Positions 63,076-64,000 of a DNA stretch of 64,000 nt are shown here, one piece after another. The position numbers and the translations under genes are program-made. The DNA comes from Ruminococcus sp. UBA3767 (GTDB taxonomy: Bacteria > Bacillota > Clostridia > Oscillospirales > Ruminococcaceae): NCBI GenBank assembly GCA_002371625.1, contig DFFV01000098.1:5669-69668 (forward strand), in the 5' to 3' direction. Position 1 is the stretch's first letter. Every line of letters begins with the position of its first letter. The notes beneath the pieces were generated by a model that did not search any database, had not been told where the DNA came from, and was given only the letters and a program-made list of their open reading frames with translations.

Positions 63076-64000
63076 TTGAAAACACTTGAAGAAGAGATAA
63101 AAAGGCGCAGGACCTTTGCCATAATCTCCCACCCTGACGCAGGTAAAACCACCCTTACCGAAAAGTTCCTGCTGTACGGCGGTGCTATCGCACAGGCAGG
63201 TGCTGTTAAAGGCAAAAAGAACTCTCGCCATGCGGTATCTGACTGGATGGAGATAGAAAAGCAGAGAGGTATCTCGGTAACCTCGTCGGTAATGCAGTTT
63301 CAGTACAAGGACTTCTGCATAAACATTCTTGACACCCCCGGACACCAGGACTTCTCGGAGGATACCTACCGCACGCTTATGGCGGCTGACTCGGCAGTAA
63401 TGGTAATTGACGCATCAAAGGGCGTTGAGGCGCAGACAAGAAAGCTGTTCAAGGTCTGCGTTATGCGCCACATACCTATTTTTACATTCATAAATAAAAT
63501 GGACAGAGAGGCACGAAACCCGTTTGACCTTGTTGAGCAGATAGAAAACGAGCTTGGCATAAAGACCTACCCTGTCAACTGGCCTATCGGCTGCGGAAAG
63601 GAATTCAAGGGAGTTTATGACCGTGACAAGCGACATATCATCTCCTTTGAGGAAAACGGCGGCAAACATCAGGTCGCTGCGACAGAGGTCGACCTTTCCG
63701 ACCCGTCACTTGACGAGCTTATCACACCGTGGCTGCACGAAACACTTTCGGACGATATAGAGCTGCTCGACGGTGCAAGCTATGAATTCGATATAGACGC
63801 AGTGCGCAAGGGTGAGCTTTCGCCCGTGTTCTTCGGCTCGGCACTCACCAACTTCGGCGTAGAGCCTTTCCTTGAAAACTTCCTTGAAATGACTACTTCA
63901 CCGACACCGAGAATGTCATCAGAGGGCATTGTGGATCCGTTTGATCCTGCATTTTCCGCTTTCGTGTTCAAAATTCAGGCGAACATGAACAAGGCGCACC
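63076..64000 (+). CDS. prfC: Peptide chain release factor 3 (partial, 5' part)
   Basis: The first 308 residues are in the window. The start is TTG at 63076 behind ATGGAGGAA. GTPase motifs are complete: G1 [10 protein letters not shown]2 region [13 protein letters not shown]3 DTPGHQDF, G4 NKMD and G5 near GSALTNF. RF3 recycles RF1/RF2 from the ribosome after termination. Confidence 0.97.
   Translation, partial: MKTLEEEIKRRRTFAIISHPDAGKTTLTEKFLLYGGAIAQAGAVKGKKNSRHAVSDWMEIEKQRGISVTSSVMQFQYKDFCINILDTPGHQDFSEDTYRTLMAADSAVMVIDASKGVEAQTRKLFKVCVMRHIPIFTFINKMDREARNPFDLVEQIENELGIKTYPVNWPIGCGKEFKGVYDRDKRHIISFEENGGKHQVAATEVDLSDPSLDELITPWLHETLSDDIELLDGASYEFDIDAVRKGELSPVFFGSALTNFGVEPFLENFLEMTTSPTPRMSSEGIVDPFDPAFSAFVFKIQANMNKAH

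Overview
The window looks like a chromosomal segment of an anaerobic, Gram-positive-type Firmicute, most probably a Ruminococcus-like member of the Oscillospiraceae/Ruminococcaceae. Supporting signs are an oxygen-sensitive class III ribonucleotide reductase (nrdDG), a T-box leader before thrS, RNase Y, lipoproteins with lipoboxes, CWB2 cell-wall-binding modules, BspA-like leucine-rich repeats, AGGAGG ribosome sites, frequent TTG starts and sigma-A promoters (TTGACA-17-TATAAT). I see no rRNA, tRNA, CRISPR array, prophage or insertion sequence; the content is ordinary chromosome with an accessory surface locus at the left end.

Layout. 1-9546 (minus): a four-gene surface operon of three single-anchor exported proteins with TasA/camelysin-like N-termini, ending in a giant secreted protein (>2,140 residues, runs off the left edge) with many GLUG-type motifs. 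Its promoter is at 9634-9662. 9869-11479: a c-di-GMP phosphodiesterase (EAL) with PAS-like sensor regions. 11654-14574: a YtrA/GntR-regulated ABC operon led by an overlooked 29-residue membrane peptide and preceded by nested inverted-repeat operators. 14897-21208: a lipoprotein, then an OmpR-type two-component system with a MacB/FtsX-type ABC transporter. The likely operator of this regulator (CTTAA-N6-CTTAA, 12 bp before the -10) occurs again with identical spacing before a metallo-beta-lactamase-fold gene at 25206.

21270-25061: a MATE transporter fused to an RsbW-like ATP-binding domain, an unknown protein, a C39-like cysteine peptidase homologue and mscL. 25966-35876 (mostly minus): cell-surface genes (transglutaminase-CWB2, flavin reductase, LRR-CWB2, VanW), a YqeG-type HAD phosphatase, a TIM-barrel protein, a lipoprotein and a DUF4261 protein. 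36074-38118: a Nat-type ABC exporter. 38174-42494: a membrane-anchored von Willebrand A protein divergent from a MoxR-like AAA+ ATPase with high-expression codon use. 42782-43783: a Bax-inhibitor-1/YccA protein with an Asn/Gly/Tyr-repeat tail.

43842-47494: a Crp/Fnr regulator divergent from nrdDG. 47496-49322: back-to-back promoters whose -35 boxes form one palindrome, driving a small membrane protein and a GNAT-HAD fusion. 49533-52682: an O-antigen-ligase-like protein and RNase Y. 52935-58252: T-box, small membrane protein, thrS, putP and RNase Z. 58490-61355: TrkA/TrkH potassium uptake. 61409-62794: a membrane protein with 13 proline-rich 11-residue repeats. 63076-end: start of release factor 3 (prfC).

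Working together: the EAL protein, the giant GLUG protein with its TasA-like partners, the CWB2 proteins, VanW and the ligase-like protein describe a cell that invests in its surface. The two-component/ABC module, MATE fusion and MscL describe envelope-stress defence. The rest is housekeeping.
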